Shown piece after piece: positions 1 through 7,451 of a stretch of DNA of 64,000 nucleotides (position 1 is its first letter; each line of letters starts with the position of its first letter). Made by a program: the position numbers and the translations under genes. Under the pieces are notes generated by a model. It did not search any database. It was not told where the DNA came from and saw only the letters and a list, made by a program, of their open reading frames with translations. This stretch comes from Nocardioides aromaticivorans (GTDB taxonomy: Bacteria; Actinomycetota; Actinomycetes; Propionibacteriales; Nocardioidaceae), in contig NZ_JACBZM010000001.1 of assembly GCF_013408525.1 (NCBI RefSeq), forward strand, positions 4,278,001-4,342,000, read 5' to 3'.

Positions 1-544
1 GCGCGCTGGTGGGCTCGTCGAACAGCATCATGTCGGGGTTCATCGACAGGGCGCGGGCGATCGCCACGCGCTGCTGCTGGCCCCCGGACAGGTGGGCGGG
101 ATAGGCCGCCTCCTTCTCCGACAGGCCGACCCGCGCCAGGTTGTGCCGCGCGATCTCCACGGCCTCGTCCTTGCCGCGGCCGCGGACGGTCCGCTGGGCG
201 AGGGTGAGGTTCTTCAGGACCGACAGGTGCGGGAACAGGTTGAACTGCTGGAACACCATGCCGATCCGCGAGCGCACCTCGTCGAGGTCGGTCTCGGGGT
301 CGCAGATGTCGACACCCTCGATCAGCACCTCCCCGGACGTGGGCTCCTCGAGCCGGTTGACGCAGCGCAGCAGCGTCGACTTGCCCGAGCCGGACGGCCC
401 GATCACGCAGACGACCTGGCCGGGGTCGACGAAGAAGTCGACGCCCTTCAGGACCTCGTTGTGGCCGAACGACTTGTGCAGGCCCCGGACCGCGATGGCG
501 GCGACCGGCTCGCCGGTCTTGTCGAGCGTGGTGGCGTCGTTCAT
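1..544 (-). CDS. Polar amino acid ABC transporter ATP-binding protein (3' end outside window)
   Basis: This is the ATPase that powers uptake by the permease and binding protein encoded just upstream. The visible 181 residues begin [13 protein letters not shown] and contain the Walker A motif GPSGSGKST, the Q-loop region [17 protein letters not shown], the signature [15 protein letters not shown] and the Walker [11 protein letters not shown]. This set is typical of GlnQ/HisP-type ATPases for polar amino acids. The stop codon and the C-terminal D- and H-loop part lie beyond the window start. The ATG overlaps the TGA of the permease gene, so the two are translationally coupled. Substrate specificity cannot be read from the ATPase. 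Confidence 0.95.
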   Translation of the reverse strand, partial: MNDATTLDKTGEPVAAIAVRGLHKSFGHNEVLKGVDFFVDPGQVVCVIGPSGSGKSTLLRCVNRLEEPTSGEVLIEGVDICDPETDLDEVRSRIGMVFQQFNLFPHLSVLKNLTLAQRTVRGRGKDEAVEIARHNLARVGLSEKEAAYPAHLSGGQQQRVAIARALSMNPDMMLFDEPTSA

Positions 545-1347
545 CGGGTCGCCTTCCTCTGCCGGCGCTCCTGCCAGGCCACGAGCTGGGTGAGCGGGAT
601 GGTGATCACCAGGTACAGCAGCGCGGCCTGGATGAGGCTGGTGGCGGTCTGGGCCGAGCCGCCGGACGAGGTGAAGTCGCGCGCCACCGTCGTGAGCTCG
701 CGTCCGTCGATCGTGGAGCCGATCACCGAGAGTAGAGCGGTGTCCTTGATCAACAGGACGAACTCGTTGGTCAGCGGCGGGATGACGATCCGGAAGGCCT
801 GCGGCAGGACCACCCGGAACGTCGTGCTCATCGTCCCCATCCCGAGCGAGCGTGCCGCCTCGGTCTGTCCCTTGGGTACGGCCTGGATTCCTGCGCGCAG
901 GGTCTCGGCCATGTAGGCGCTGGCGACCATGATCAGGGCGAGGAGCCCGGCTCCGACGACGCCCCCCGGCGGGCTCCAGCCGATCGCGATCGGGAGGCCG
1001 AAGCCCATGAAGATGATCACGAGCAGTGCCGGGAGCCCGCGGAAGAACTCGACGTACGCCGTCGCGAGCCACCGCAGGGTCGCGATCGGGGACAGACGCA
1101 TCAGCGAGAGCACCACGGCGAACGCGAGCCCGCCTGCGAAGGCGATCGCCGTGTACTTGACCGTGTTGACGGCCCCGATCGTGATCAGGTCGCCCCAGTT
1201 GCTCTGGTCACCGGAGACGCCGCCCGGGTTCCAGAAGTTGGCGCGGAAGTTCGGCCAGTCGATCAGCAGCAGGAGCGCGACGACGACCGCCAGGACGCTG
1301 AGATTGACGCCCCAGACGACGAGCCGCCGCTTGGTCGAGCGCTTCAC
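541..1347 (-). CDS. Polar amino acid ABC transporter permease
   Basis: This is a 268-residue inner-membrane permease of the HisM/GlnP type. One transmembrane helix lies near the N-terminus (about residues 10-30) and at least four more follow. The cytoplasmic coupling loop with the EAA signature is visible: ETLRAGIQAVPKGQTEAARS, then the G and LPQAFR elements. The GTG start overlaps the stop of the solute-binding protein gene (GTGA), and the stop overlaps the ATG of the ATPase gene, so the three genes form one tightly packed operon. The periplasmic-side loop between helices 1 and 2 is somewhat long (about residues 31-60), as in other actinobacterial members. It could form a homodimer because no second permease is visible. 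Confidence 0.94.
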   Translation of the reverse strand: MKRSTKRRLVVWGVNLSVLAVVVALLLLIDWPNFRANFWNPGGVSGDQSNWGDLITIGAVNTVKYTAIAFAGGLAFAVVLSLMRLSPIATLRWLATAYVEFFRGLPALLVIIFMGFGLPIAIGWSPPGGVVGAGLLALIMVASAYMAETLRAGIQAVPKGQTEAARSLGMGTMSTTFRVVLPQAFRIVIPPLTNEFVLLIKDTALLSVIGSTIDGRELTTVARDFTSSGGSAQTATSLIQAALLYLVITIPLTQLVAWQERRQRKATR

Positions 1348-2132
1348 TCGACCTCGAAGTACTTGTTGTAGATCTCGTCGTAGGTGCCGTCCTTGTGCAT
1401 CTCCTCCAGCGCACCGTTGACGTCCTCGACGAGCTGGCTGTTGCCCTTCTTGATGGCGAGGCCGTACTGCTCGTCGGTGTCGTAGGTCTCGACGACCTTG
1501 AACTTGCCGTCCTTGGTGTGGTCGAGGTTGACCGGCAGGTCCTGGAGCAGGGCGTCGACCTGGCCGGCCTTGATCGCCTGGAACATCTCGGCGTCGCTCG
1601 GGAAGGTGACGATCTCGGCGCCGTCGGCGTTCTCCTCGGTGTACGTCTTGCCGGTGGTGCCCTGCTGGACGCCGACCTTCACGCCGTCGAGGTCGCCGAT
1701 GGCCGCGATGTCGCTGTCGGCCGGGACGAGCAGCGACTGCTTGGAGTCGTAGTAGCCCTCGGAGAAGTCGATGTTCTTCTTGCGGTCGTCGGTGATCGTC
1801 ATCGCGGAGGCCGCGAGGTCGCACTGGCCGGCGTTCAGCGCCTGGCCGCTCTGCAGCGCGTCGAACGAGCTGTCCTGGTAGGAGAGCTTGAGATCGAGCC
1901 GCTCGGCGATCTCGTTGACGATGTCGACGTCGAAGCCCTTGAAGCCGAGGTCGCTGGACTTGTCGAAGTCCTCGAACGGCGGGTACGGGACGTCGGAGCA
2001 GACCGTCAGCGTGCCCTCCTTGATGACGTTGGCGCCGGTCGACGTCTTTCCGCTGTCGTCCGAGCCGCAGGAGGACAGGGCGAGTGCCGCGAGGGTGGCC
2101 ACGGCCAGGGCCGGGAGTCGCTTCATGTTCAT
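1344..2132 (-). CDS. Lipoprotein solute-binding protein, family 3 (amino acid ABC importer)
   Basis: This 262-residue protein starts MNMKRLPALAVATLAALALS followed by SCGSD, a signal peptide with lipobox LSSC, so the mature protein should be lipid-anchored at Cys 23 or so. The body is a periplasmic-binding-protein type 2 fold: PPFEDFDKSSDLGFKGFDVD, the DLAASAMTITDDRKKNIDFS hinge-facing stretch, and GVQQGTTGKTY. The R of TDDRKK and the D of the later QVDALLQDLP stretch sit where family-3 proteins hold the amino acid. It is the first gene of the importer operon. There is no Shine-Dalgarno sequence; a TAGAGT hexamer 7 bases before the ATG suggests a leaderless mRNA. The ligand is probably glutamine/glutamate or a related polar amino acid; this is not determinable here. 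Confidence 0.94.
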   Translation of the reverse strand: MNMKRLPALAVATLAALALSSCGSDDSGKTSTGANVIKEGTLTVCSDVPYPPFEDFDKSSDLGFKGFDVDIVNEIAERLDLKLSYQDSSFDALQSGQALNAGQCDLAASAMTITDDRKKNIDFSEGYYDSKQSLLVPADSDIAAIGDLDGVKVGVQQGTTGKTYTEENADGAEIVTFPSDAEMFQAIKAGQVDALLQDLPVNLDHTKDGKFKVVETYDTDEQYGLAIKKGNSQLVEDVNGALEEMHKDGTYDEIYNKYFEVE

Positions 2133-2139
2133 GGGCGCG

Positions 2140-2145
2140 ACTCTA
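2140..2145 (-). promoter_or_regulatory. Putative -10 element of leaderless promoter for the amino acid importer operon
   Basis: The minus strand reads TAGAGT, matching TANNNT, with 7 bases to the ATG at 2132 and no ribosome binding site between. No clear -35 element is visible. Transcription would start at or next to the start codon. Confidence 0.5.
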
Positions 2146-2334
2146 GGTGTTGGCCACGTCACGTTGCGAGGCGGCCGCGGCGATTCATCGTCTCGTATTC
2201 GAGATGTTACGAAGGAGGCGACGGCACCCCCTGTCGCGCGTCCCGGCCGCCGCGTAGTCTTGGCCGGCAGGTCCGGGGGGATGGCGGGCCAGTCTCGGGT
2301 TTTTTGGTCTTGGGTGAGGAAGGCAGGGACCCAC

Positions 2335-2919
2335 ATGAGCCGCTACTCGCTGACCACGCGCGTTGCCACGCGGGAGGACGCACCGGTCCTCGCGGAGCTG
2401 TGGAGCGACGCCGTCCGGCGCGCCGACCGCTCCGAGCAGTCCGCCGACCTCGAGCTGGTCGTCAAGGGGGCGGCCGCCTCGCCGGAGCAGCGCGTCGTCG
2501 TCGTCGAGTACGACGGCCAGCTGGCCGGCGCCGTCTACCTCCGGGTCACGACGCTCTCGCCGCTCAACCTCGAGCCGTGCGTCCAGGCGATCCACCCGCG
2601 CGTCTTCGACCAGTTCCGCCGCCACGGCGTCGGCCACACGCTGATGGAGGCGGCGACCTCCTTCGCCGAGGAGAACGGCATCCTCCACGTGGTCACCGCG
2701 GTCCCGCACTCCTCGCGTGACGCCAACCGCTTCATGGCGCGGCTCGGCCTCGCACCGGTCGTGATGTACCGGATCGCGCCGACCACCCTGCTGCGCAGCC
2801 GGGTCTCCCCGCAGCGCTCCGCGCTCGGCGCCGACAACGGCCGCACCAAGGTGCTGGCCGCGCGCCGCTCGCTGCGCCGCGCCCGCGCGGAGCGCCTCGC
2901 GACGCTCCCCGAGGTCTAG
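2335..2919 (+). CDS. GNAT-family N-acetyltransferase
   Basis: This 194-residue protein begins MSRYSLTTRVATREDAPVLA, the usual GNAT opening strand and first helix. An acetyl-CoA loop region follows at about residues 85-105 (HPRVFDQFRRHGVGHTLMEA), although the Q/RxxGxG/A signature is imperfect (RRHGVGHTL). A C-terminal arginine-rich tail (about residues 150-190, RRSLRRARAERL) is unusual and could bind nucleic acid or another acidic partner. The start follows a purine-rich GAGGAAGG sequence 12 bases upstream. It is divergent from the importer operon and convergent with the thioesterase gene. The substrate is unknown. Confidence 0.82.
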   Translation: MSRYSLTTRVATREDAPVLAELWSDAVRRADRSEQSADLELVVKGAAASPEQRVVVVEYDGQLAGAVYLRVTTLSPLNLEPCVQAIHPRVFDQFRRHGVGHTLMEAATSFAEENGILHVVTAVPHSSRDANRFMARLGLAPVVMYRIAPTTLLRSRVSPQRSALGADNGRTKVLAARRSLRRARAERLATLPEV

Positions 2920-2934
2920 GCCGGCCCCCTGGGC

Positions 2935-3360
2935 TCAGCCCTTCGGGGTCGGGTCGCGCTCGATGAGCGCGCAGGTGATCCGGGAGGTGCACACCCGCCG
3001 GCCGTCCTCGTCGGTGATCGCGATCTCGAAGCTCGCCATCGTCCGGCCCAGGTGCAGCGGCGTGGCCACGCCGGTCACCAGCCCCTTGGTCGCGGAGCGG
3101 TGGTGGGTGGCGTTGATGTCCGTGCCGACGGCGAACCGGCCCTCCGGCGCGTTGAGCGCGGCGGCGACGGACCCCAGCGTCTCGGCCAGCACGACCGACG
3201 CGCCGCCGTGGAGGAGACCGTAGGGCTGGGTGTTGCCCTCGACCGGCATCGTCGCGACGACCCGCTCGGGAGTGATCTCGACGAGCTCGACGCCCATCCG
3301 CTCGTTGAGGGCGCCCATGTTGGCGCGGAGGAAGTCGGCGATCTCGGCGTTGCTCGTCAT
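2935..3360 (-). CDS. PaaI-family hotdog-fold thioesterase
   Basis: This is a 141-residue single hotdog domain of the PaaI/YbgC-like acyl-CoA thioesterase family. The conserved HGGASVVLAETLGS segment (residues 51-64) carries the catalytic HGG and downstream acidic residue on the hot-dog helix. GTDINATHHRSAT forms the substrate-facing strand. Family members hydrolyse aryl- or acyl-CoA esters and act as tetramers. It is divergent from polA, with only 41 bases between the two start codons. The ATG has no Shine-Dalgarno sequence; TATCGT (3369-3374, minus strand) ends 8 bases before it. Close synteny of such a thioesterase with polA is common in high-GC actinobacteria. Confidence 0.92.
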   Translation of the reverse strand: MTSNAEIADFLRANMGALNERMGVELVEITPERVVATMPVEGNTQPYGLLHGGASVVLAETLGSVAAALNAPEGRFAVGTDINATHHRSATKGLVTGVATPLHLGRTMASFEIAITDEDGRRVCTSRITCALIERDPTPKG

Positions 3361-3389
3361 GGGCTGGAACGATAGTCGGCGGGCATCGG

Positions 3390-3395
3390 TAGAGT
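3390..3395 (+). promoter_or_regulatory. Putative -10 element of leaderless polA promoter
   Basis: TAGAGT is followed by six bases and then the GTG start of polA at 3402. This spacing puts transcription initiation at the G of GTG. No Shine-Dalgarno sequence is present. The -35 region is not obvious (TGGAAC around 3365). Confidence 0.5.
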
Positions 3396-3401
3396 CGCCG
3401 G

Positions 3402-6107
3402 GTGCCCGAGACTGTGCCCGGTTCCCAGCGCCCGCGACTCCTCCTGCTCGACGGCCACTCGCTGGCCTACCGCGCCTTCTTCGCCCTCCCGGTCGAGAAC
3501 TTCTCGACCGCCACGGGACAGAACACCAACGCCGTCTACGGGTTCACCTCGATGCTGGTCAACGTGCTGCGCGACGAGCAGCCGACCCACGTCGCGGTCG
3601 CGTTCGACGTCTCCCGGCAGACCTTCCGCACGGAGGAGTACGCCGAGTACAAGGCCAAGCGCAACAAGACGCCGGGCGAGTTCAGCAGTCAGCTGCCGCT
3701 GATCGAGCGGATGCTGACCAGCTTCTCCATCCCGTTCCTCAAGCTCGAGGGCTACGAGGCCGACGACATCATCGCGACCCTCGTGACCCAGGCGCTGGCC
3801 GACGAGACCAGCGGCCTGGAGGTGCTGATCCTCACCGGTGACCGCGACTCGCTGCAGCTGGTGACCGAGCGCTCGACCGTGCTCTACCCGATGCGCGGCG
3901 TCTCCGACCTGGCCCGGATGACGCCGGCCGCCGTCGAGGAGAAGTACGGCGTCCCGCCGCACCGCTACCCCGAGCTGGCCGCCATCGTGGGCGAGCAGAG
4001 CGACAACCTGCCCGGCGTCCCCGGGGTCGGTGCCGGCTTCGCCGCGAAGTGGATCAACACCTACGACGGGCTCGACAACGTCATCGCGCAGGCCGACAAG
4101 ATCACCGGCAAGAAGGGCGACGCGTTCCGCGAGCACCTCGGCGACGTGATCCGCAACCGCCGCCTCAACGCCCTGGTGCGCGACCTGCCCCTGGGGGTGG
4201 CGATCGACGACTTCGCGCGCACCGACTGGGACCGCACGGCCGCGCTCGAGCTGCTCGACGAGCTGGAGATCCGGGGCGAGCTGCGGACCCGGATCCTCGA
4301 CGTGGTCGCGCCCGCCGAGGACGTCGCCGTCGAGGCGGGCGTCGAGCTCGAGGGCACGACCCTGGCGCCCGACGCGGTCGCCGGCTGGCTCGACGCCGCT
4401 GGCAAGGAGACGGTCGGCGTCAGCGTGCGCGGCTCGTGGGGGAGCGGCACCGGCCGGGTGACCGGCCTCGCGCTGGCCCTGCGTGACGGACGGGCGGCGT
4501 ACGTCGACGTCGAGACCATGAGCCTCGCCGACGACCAGGCGCTGGCTGCCTGGCTCGGCGACGCGGAGCGCCCGAAGGTGCTGCACAACGTGAAGGGGCA
4601 GCTGCTGGCGCTGGCCGCCCAGGGCTGGCCGCTGGAGGGCGTGGTCGAGGACTCCGCGCTGTCCGCCTACCTCGTCGCGCCCGACCAGCGCTCCTACGAC
4701 CTGGCCGACCTCAGCCTGCGCTACCTCCACCGCGAGCTCGCCCAGGCCGGCGACGAGGACCAGGGCATGCTCTTCGCGGAGGACGAGGCCGACGACGGCG
4801 TGGCCCGCAGCGCGATGGTGCAGGCCCGTGCGGCCCTCGACCTGTCGGCCGAGCTGGCCGACCAGGTGGAGAAGGCCGGCGGCCGTCGGCTGCTGACCGA
4901 GGTGGAGATGCCGCTGGTCGGCGTGCTCGCCGGCATGGAGCAGACCGGCATCGCCGTCGACATCGAGCACCTCGAGGGCCTCGAGGCGCACTTCGGCGAG
5001 GAGGTGCGCAAGGAGGCCGAGGAGGCGTACGCCGTCATCGGCAAGGAGATCAACCTCGGCTCGCCCAAGCAGCTCCAGGTCGTGCTCTTCGAGGAGCTCG
5101 GCATGCCGAAGACCAAGCGCACCAAGACCGGCTACACGACCGACGCCGACGCGCTGCAGGGCCTGTTCAAGCAGACCGAGCACCCGTTCCTGCTCCACCT
5201 GCTGCGCCACCGCGAGGTCATCCGGCTGCGGCAGACCATCGAGGGCCTGCTCAAGACCGTCCAGCCCGACGGCCGTATCCACACGACCTTCCACCAGACG
5301 ATCGCGGCCACCGGCCGCCTGTCGAGCACCGACCCCAACCTGCAGAACATCCCGGTCCGCACCGAGGAGGGTCGCCGGATCCGGGAGAGCTTCGTCGTGG
5401 GCAGCGGGTACGCGTCGCTGATGACGGCCGACTACAGCCAGATCGAGATGCGCATCATGGCGCACCTCTCGGAGGACGAGCAGCTGATCGAGGCCTTCCG
5501 GTCGGGGCGCGACTTCCACGCCGAGACCGCGTCGCGGGTCTTCGAGGTGGCGCCCGAGGACGTCACGCCCGAGATGCGGGCCAAGATCAAGGCGATGAAC
5601 TACGGCCTCGCCTACGGCCTGTCCGCCTTCGGCCTCTCCCAGCAGCTCGGCATCGAGCCGCGCGAGGCCAGCGCGTTGATGGACGACTACTTCGAGACCT
5701 TCGGCGGCATCCGCGACTACCTCACGGGCATCGTCGACGAGGCCCGTCGCACCGGGTTCACCGAGACCATCATGGGTCGGCGCCGCTACCTGCCCGACCT
5801 CACCAGCGACAACCGGATGCGCCGCGAGGCGGCCGAGCGGATGGCCCTCAACGCCCCGATCCAGGGCTCGGCGGCCGACCTGATCAAGGTCGCCATGCTG
5901 CGCACCAAGGCCGCCCTCGACGAGGCCGGACTGCGCTCACGGATGCTGCTCCAGGTCCACGACGAGCTCGTGTTCGAGGTCGCCGAGGGCGAGGCCGAGG
6001 CGCTCGAGGCGCTCGTGCGCGCGGAGATGGCCGGCGCGGCCGACCTGACGGTCCCGCTCGACGTTTCCGTCGGCACCGGCCGCAGCTGGCACGAAGCCGC
6101 CCACTAG
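3402..6107 (+). CDS. polA: DNA polymerase I
   Basis: This is a 901-residue family A DNA polymerase for Okazaki fragment processing and repair synthesis. The N-terminal 5'-3' exonuclease (about residues 8-300) shows LLLLDGHSLAYRAFFALP, GYEADDIIATL and LTGDRDSLQLV metal-binding motifs and the helix-hairpin-helix GVPGVGAGFAAKW. The middle domain (about 310-510) is a 3'-5' exonuclease relic: the DxE and YxxxD proofreading acids are not conserved (AYVDVETMSLADD, HNVKGQLLALAAQ). The polymerase domain shows motif A DYSQIEMRIMAHLS near residue 677, motif B RAKIKAMNYGLAYG near 727 and motif C LLQVHDELVFEV near 850. A GTG start fits a leaderless TAGAGT promoter. The stop overlaps the stop of the convergent flippase gene (CTAG). 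Confidence 0.98.
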   Translation: MPETVPGSQRPRLLLLDGHSLAYRAFFALPVENFSTATGQNTNAVYGFTSMLVNVLRDEQPTHVAVAFDVSRQTFRTEEYAEYKAKRNKTPGEFSSQLPLIERMLTSFSIPFLKLEGYEADDIIATLVTQALADETSGLEVLILTGDRDSLQLVTERSTVLYPMRGVSDLARMTPAAVEEKYGVPPHRYPELAAIVGEQSDNLPGVPGVGAGFAAKWINTYDGLDNVIAQADKITGKKGDAFREHLGDVIRNRRLNALVRDLPLGVAIDDFARTDWDRTAALELLDELEIRGELRTRILDVVAPAEDVAVEAGVELEGTTLAPDAVAGWLDAAGKETVGVSVRGSWGSGTGRVTGLALALRDGRAAYVDVETMSLADDQALAAWLGDAERPKVLHNVKGQLLALAAQGWPLEGVVEDSALSAYLVAPDQRSYDLADLSLRYLHRELAQAGDEDQGMLFAEDEADDGVARSAMVQARAALDLSAELADQVEKAGGRRLLTEVEMPLVGVLAGMEQTGIAVDIEHLEGLEAHFGEEVRKEAEEAYAVIGKEINLGSPKQLQVVLFEELGMPKTKRTKTGYTTDADALQGLFKQTEHPFLLHLLRHREVIRLRQTIEGLLKTVQPDGRIHTTFHQTIAATGRLSSTDPNLQNIPVRTEEGRRIRESFVVGSGYASLMTADYSQIEMRIMAHLSEDEQLIEAFRSGRDFHAETASRVFEVAPEDVTPEMRAKIKAMNYGLAYGLSAFGLSQQLGIEPREASALMDDYFETFGGIRDYLTGIVDEARRTGFTETIMGRRRYLPDLTSDNRMRREAAERMALNAPIQGSAADLIKVAMLRTKAALDEAGLRSRMLLQVHDELVFEVAEGEAEALEALVRAEMAGAADLTVPLDVSVGTGRSWHEAAH

Positions 6108-7354
6108 GGCGTCGCGGGGGCCAGTCGGCGGTGGCGGAAGGCCTGCAGCACGATCAGCAGGACCACCACGAAGGCGTCGACCGCGGCCACGGTCAGCGCG
6201 AGGCCCAGCACGGAGTCGGCCATCGCGCCGGCGACGACCAGCACCACGACACCCGCCGCGATGAGGTACTTCGTGGCGCGGCCGCGCTTCGCGAGGCCGG
6301 CGTACACGAGCAGCTGGAGGACGGACAGCAGGCCGCCGAGGACGGCGAAGAGCCACAGCTGGTCCTGCACGCCCGAGTAGTCGTCGCCGCCGATGAAGAC
6401 GAGTGCGAGCCCCGACAGGACGTACGTCGCGGCGGTGCAGGCCGCGCCGAGGCCGGCCAGCAGGCTCAGGCCCTTGAGCACCGCCTCGCGGCTCTCCCCG
6501 TCGGTCGACATCGAGGGGAACAGGATCACCACGGCGAACTGGGGCAGGAAGAGCACCGCCTTCGTGACGATCAGCCCTCCGGCGTACAAGCCCGCGTCGT
6601 GCTCGTCGAGCACGCTGCGGGCGACGACGACGTCGAGGTTGGAGAGGGCGAGGAAGGCGAGCAGGGCGACCGCGCTGCCGAGCGTCTCCTTGAGCACGTC
6701 GCGGCGCACCGCGACGTCGTGGTGCTCGATGTCGTCGCCGGGCCGGTGGCGCAGCGCCCAGGTGCCGACGGCGACCGGCAGCCAGGAGGCGATCAGCACG
6801 CCGAGCATGGCGCTGGTCTCGGTCGCCGACACGAGCAGGAAGCCGCCGCCGAGCAGGACCCGCGGGACGCCGACGGTCAGGTAGACGAGGCTGAGCGGCA
6901 GCCAGCGGCGCTCGCCCTGCAGCACCCCCGCCTGGCCGCCCATCACGGTGACGGGGACGACGCAGAGCCCGAGCAGGATCGCCGGAGCCAGTCCGTCGAG
7001 GCGCAGCAGCTGCCACACGGCCGGCGCGGCGGCGAGCGCCAGCAGGCCGAGGATGAGCGCGGCGCGCCAGGTGGTGAGCAGCACGGTGCGCTCGATCGCG
7101 GCGACGTCGTCGGGCTCGGCCGAGATCCGGCGTGCGGCGGTGGCCTGCAACCCGAGCTGGACGACCGACAGCACCATGAGCAGCGCCATCATGCTGGCCA
7201 CGGCGCCGTACTGGCTCGGCCCGAGCATGCGGGCGGCGACCATCTGGAAGGCGTAGGTGCCGATGTTCATGACCGCCATCGCGAGGGCGATCCCGGCCGT
7301 GCTGCGCAACAGCCGCATGACGCGCGACTGCGTGGCCTCGACGGAAGTCGTCAC
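6104..7354 (-). CDS. Polysaccharide/lipid flippase-like membrane protein (MATE/Wzx superfamily)
   Basis: This 416-residue polytopic protein has about 12 hydrophobic segments. It opens with a GIALAMAVMNIGTYAFQMVA helix and the conserved RMLGPSQYGAVASM element that marks oligosaccharide flippases of the Wzx/MATE superfamily. Such proteins move lipid-linked glycans across the cytoplasmic membrane. The GTG at 7354 was chosen because upstream in-frame sequence is not protein-like and a TACCCT hexamer sits 6 bases before it. It is divergent from the AftD-like gene, at the head of a large envelope locus, which supports a role in exporting a glycan or glycolipid precursor. Confidence 0.88.
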   Translation of the reverse strand: MTTSVEATQSRVMRLLRSTAGIALAMAVMNIGTYAFQMVAARMLGPSQYGAVASMMALLMVLSVVQLGLQATAARRISAEPDDVAAIERTVLLTTWRAALILGLLALAAAPAVWQLLRLDGLAPAILLGLCVVPVTVMGGQAGVLQGERRWLPLSLVYLTVGVPRVLLGGGFLLVSATETSAMLGVLIASWLPVAVGTWALRHRPGDDIEHHDVAVRRDVLKETLGSAVALLAFLALSNLDVVVARSVLDEHDAGLYAGGLIVTKAVLFLPQFAVVILFPSMSTDGESREAVLKGLSLLAGLGAACTAATYVLSGLALVFIGGDDYSGVQDQLWLFAVLGGLLSVLQLLVYAGLAKRGRATKYLIAAGVVVLVVAGAMADSVLGLALTVAAVDAFVVVLLIVLQAFRHRRLAPATP

Positions 7355-7360
7355 GCCTGC

Positions 7361-7366
7361 AGGGTA
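7361..7366 (-). promoter_or_regulatory. Putative -10 element of leaderless flippase promoter
   Basis: The minus strand reads TACCCT with six bases to the GTG at 7354 and no ribosome binding site, which matches the leaderless arrangement repeated at many genes of this window. Confidence 0.45.
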
Positions 7367-7451
7367 GGCGGAGGGGCGGTAATCCGGAGATTCGACCCAC
7401 GCCCCAATACAGTGACGCACGCCACGGGGAGGTGGCGACGGGAGTGGTGGG

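Noticed and set aside
3357..5519. Long minus-strand open frame opposite polA
   Set aside because: It is a shadow of the high-GC third-position bias of polA. Its translation is rich in V, A, R, H and D with no motif, while the plus strand has all DNA polymerase I motifs.
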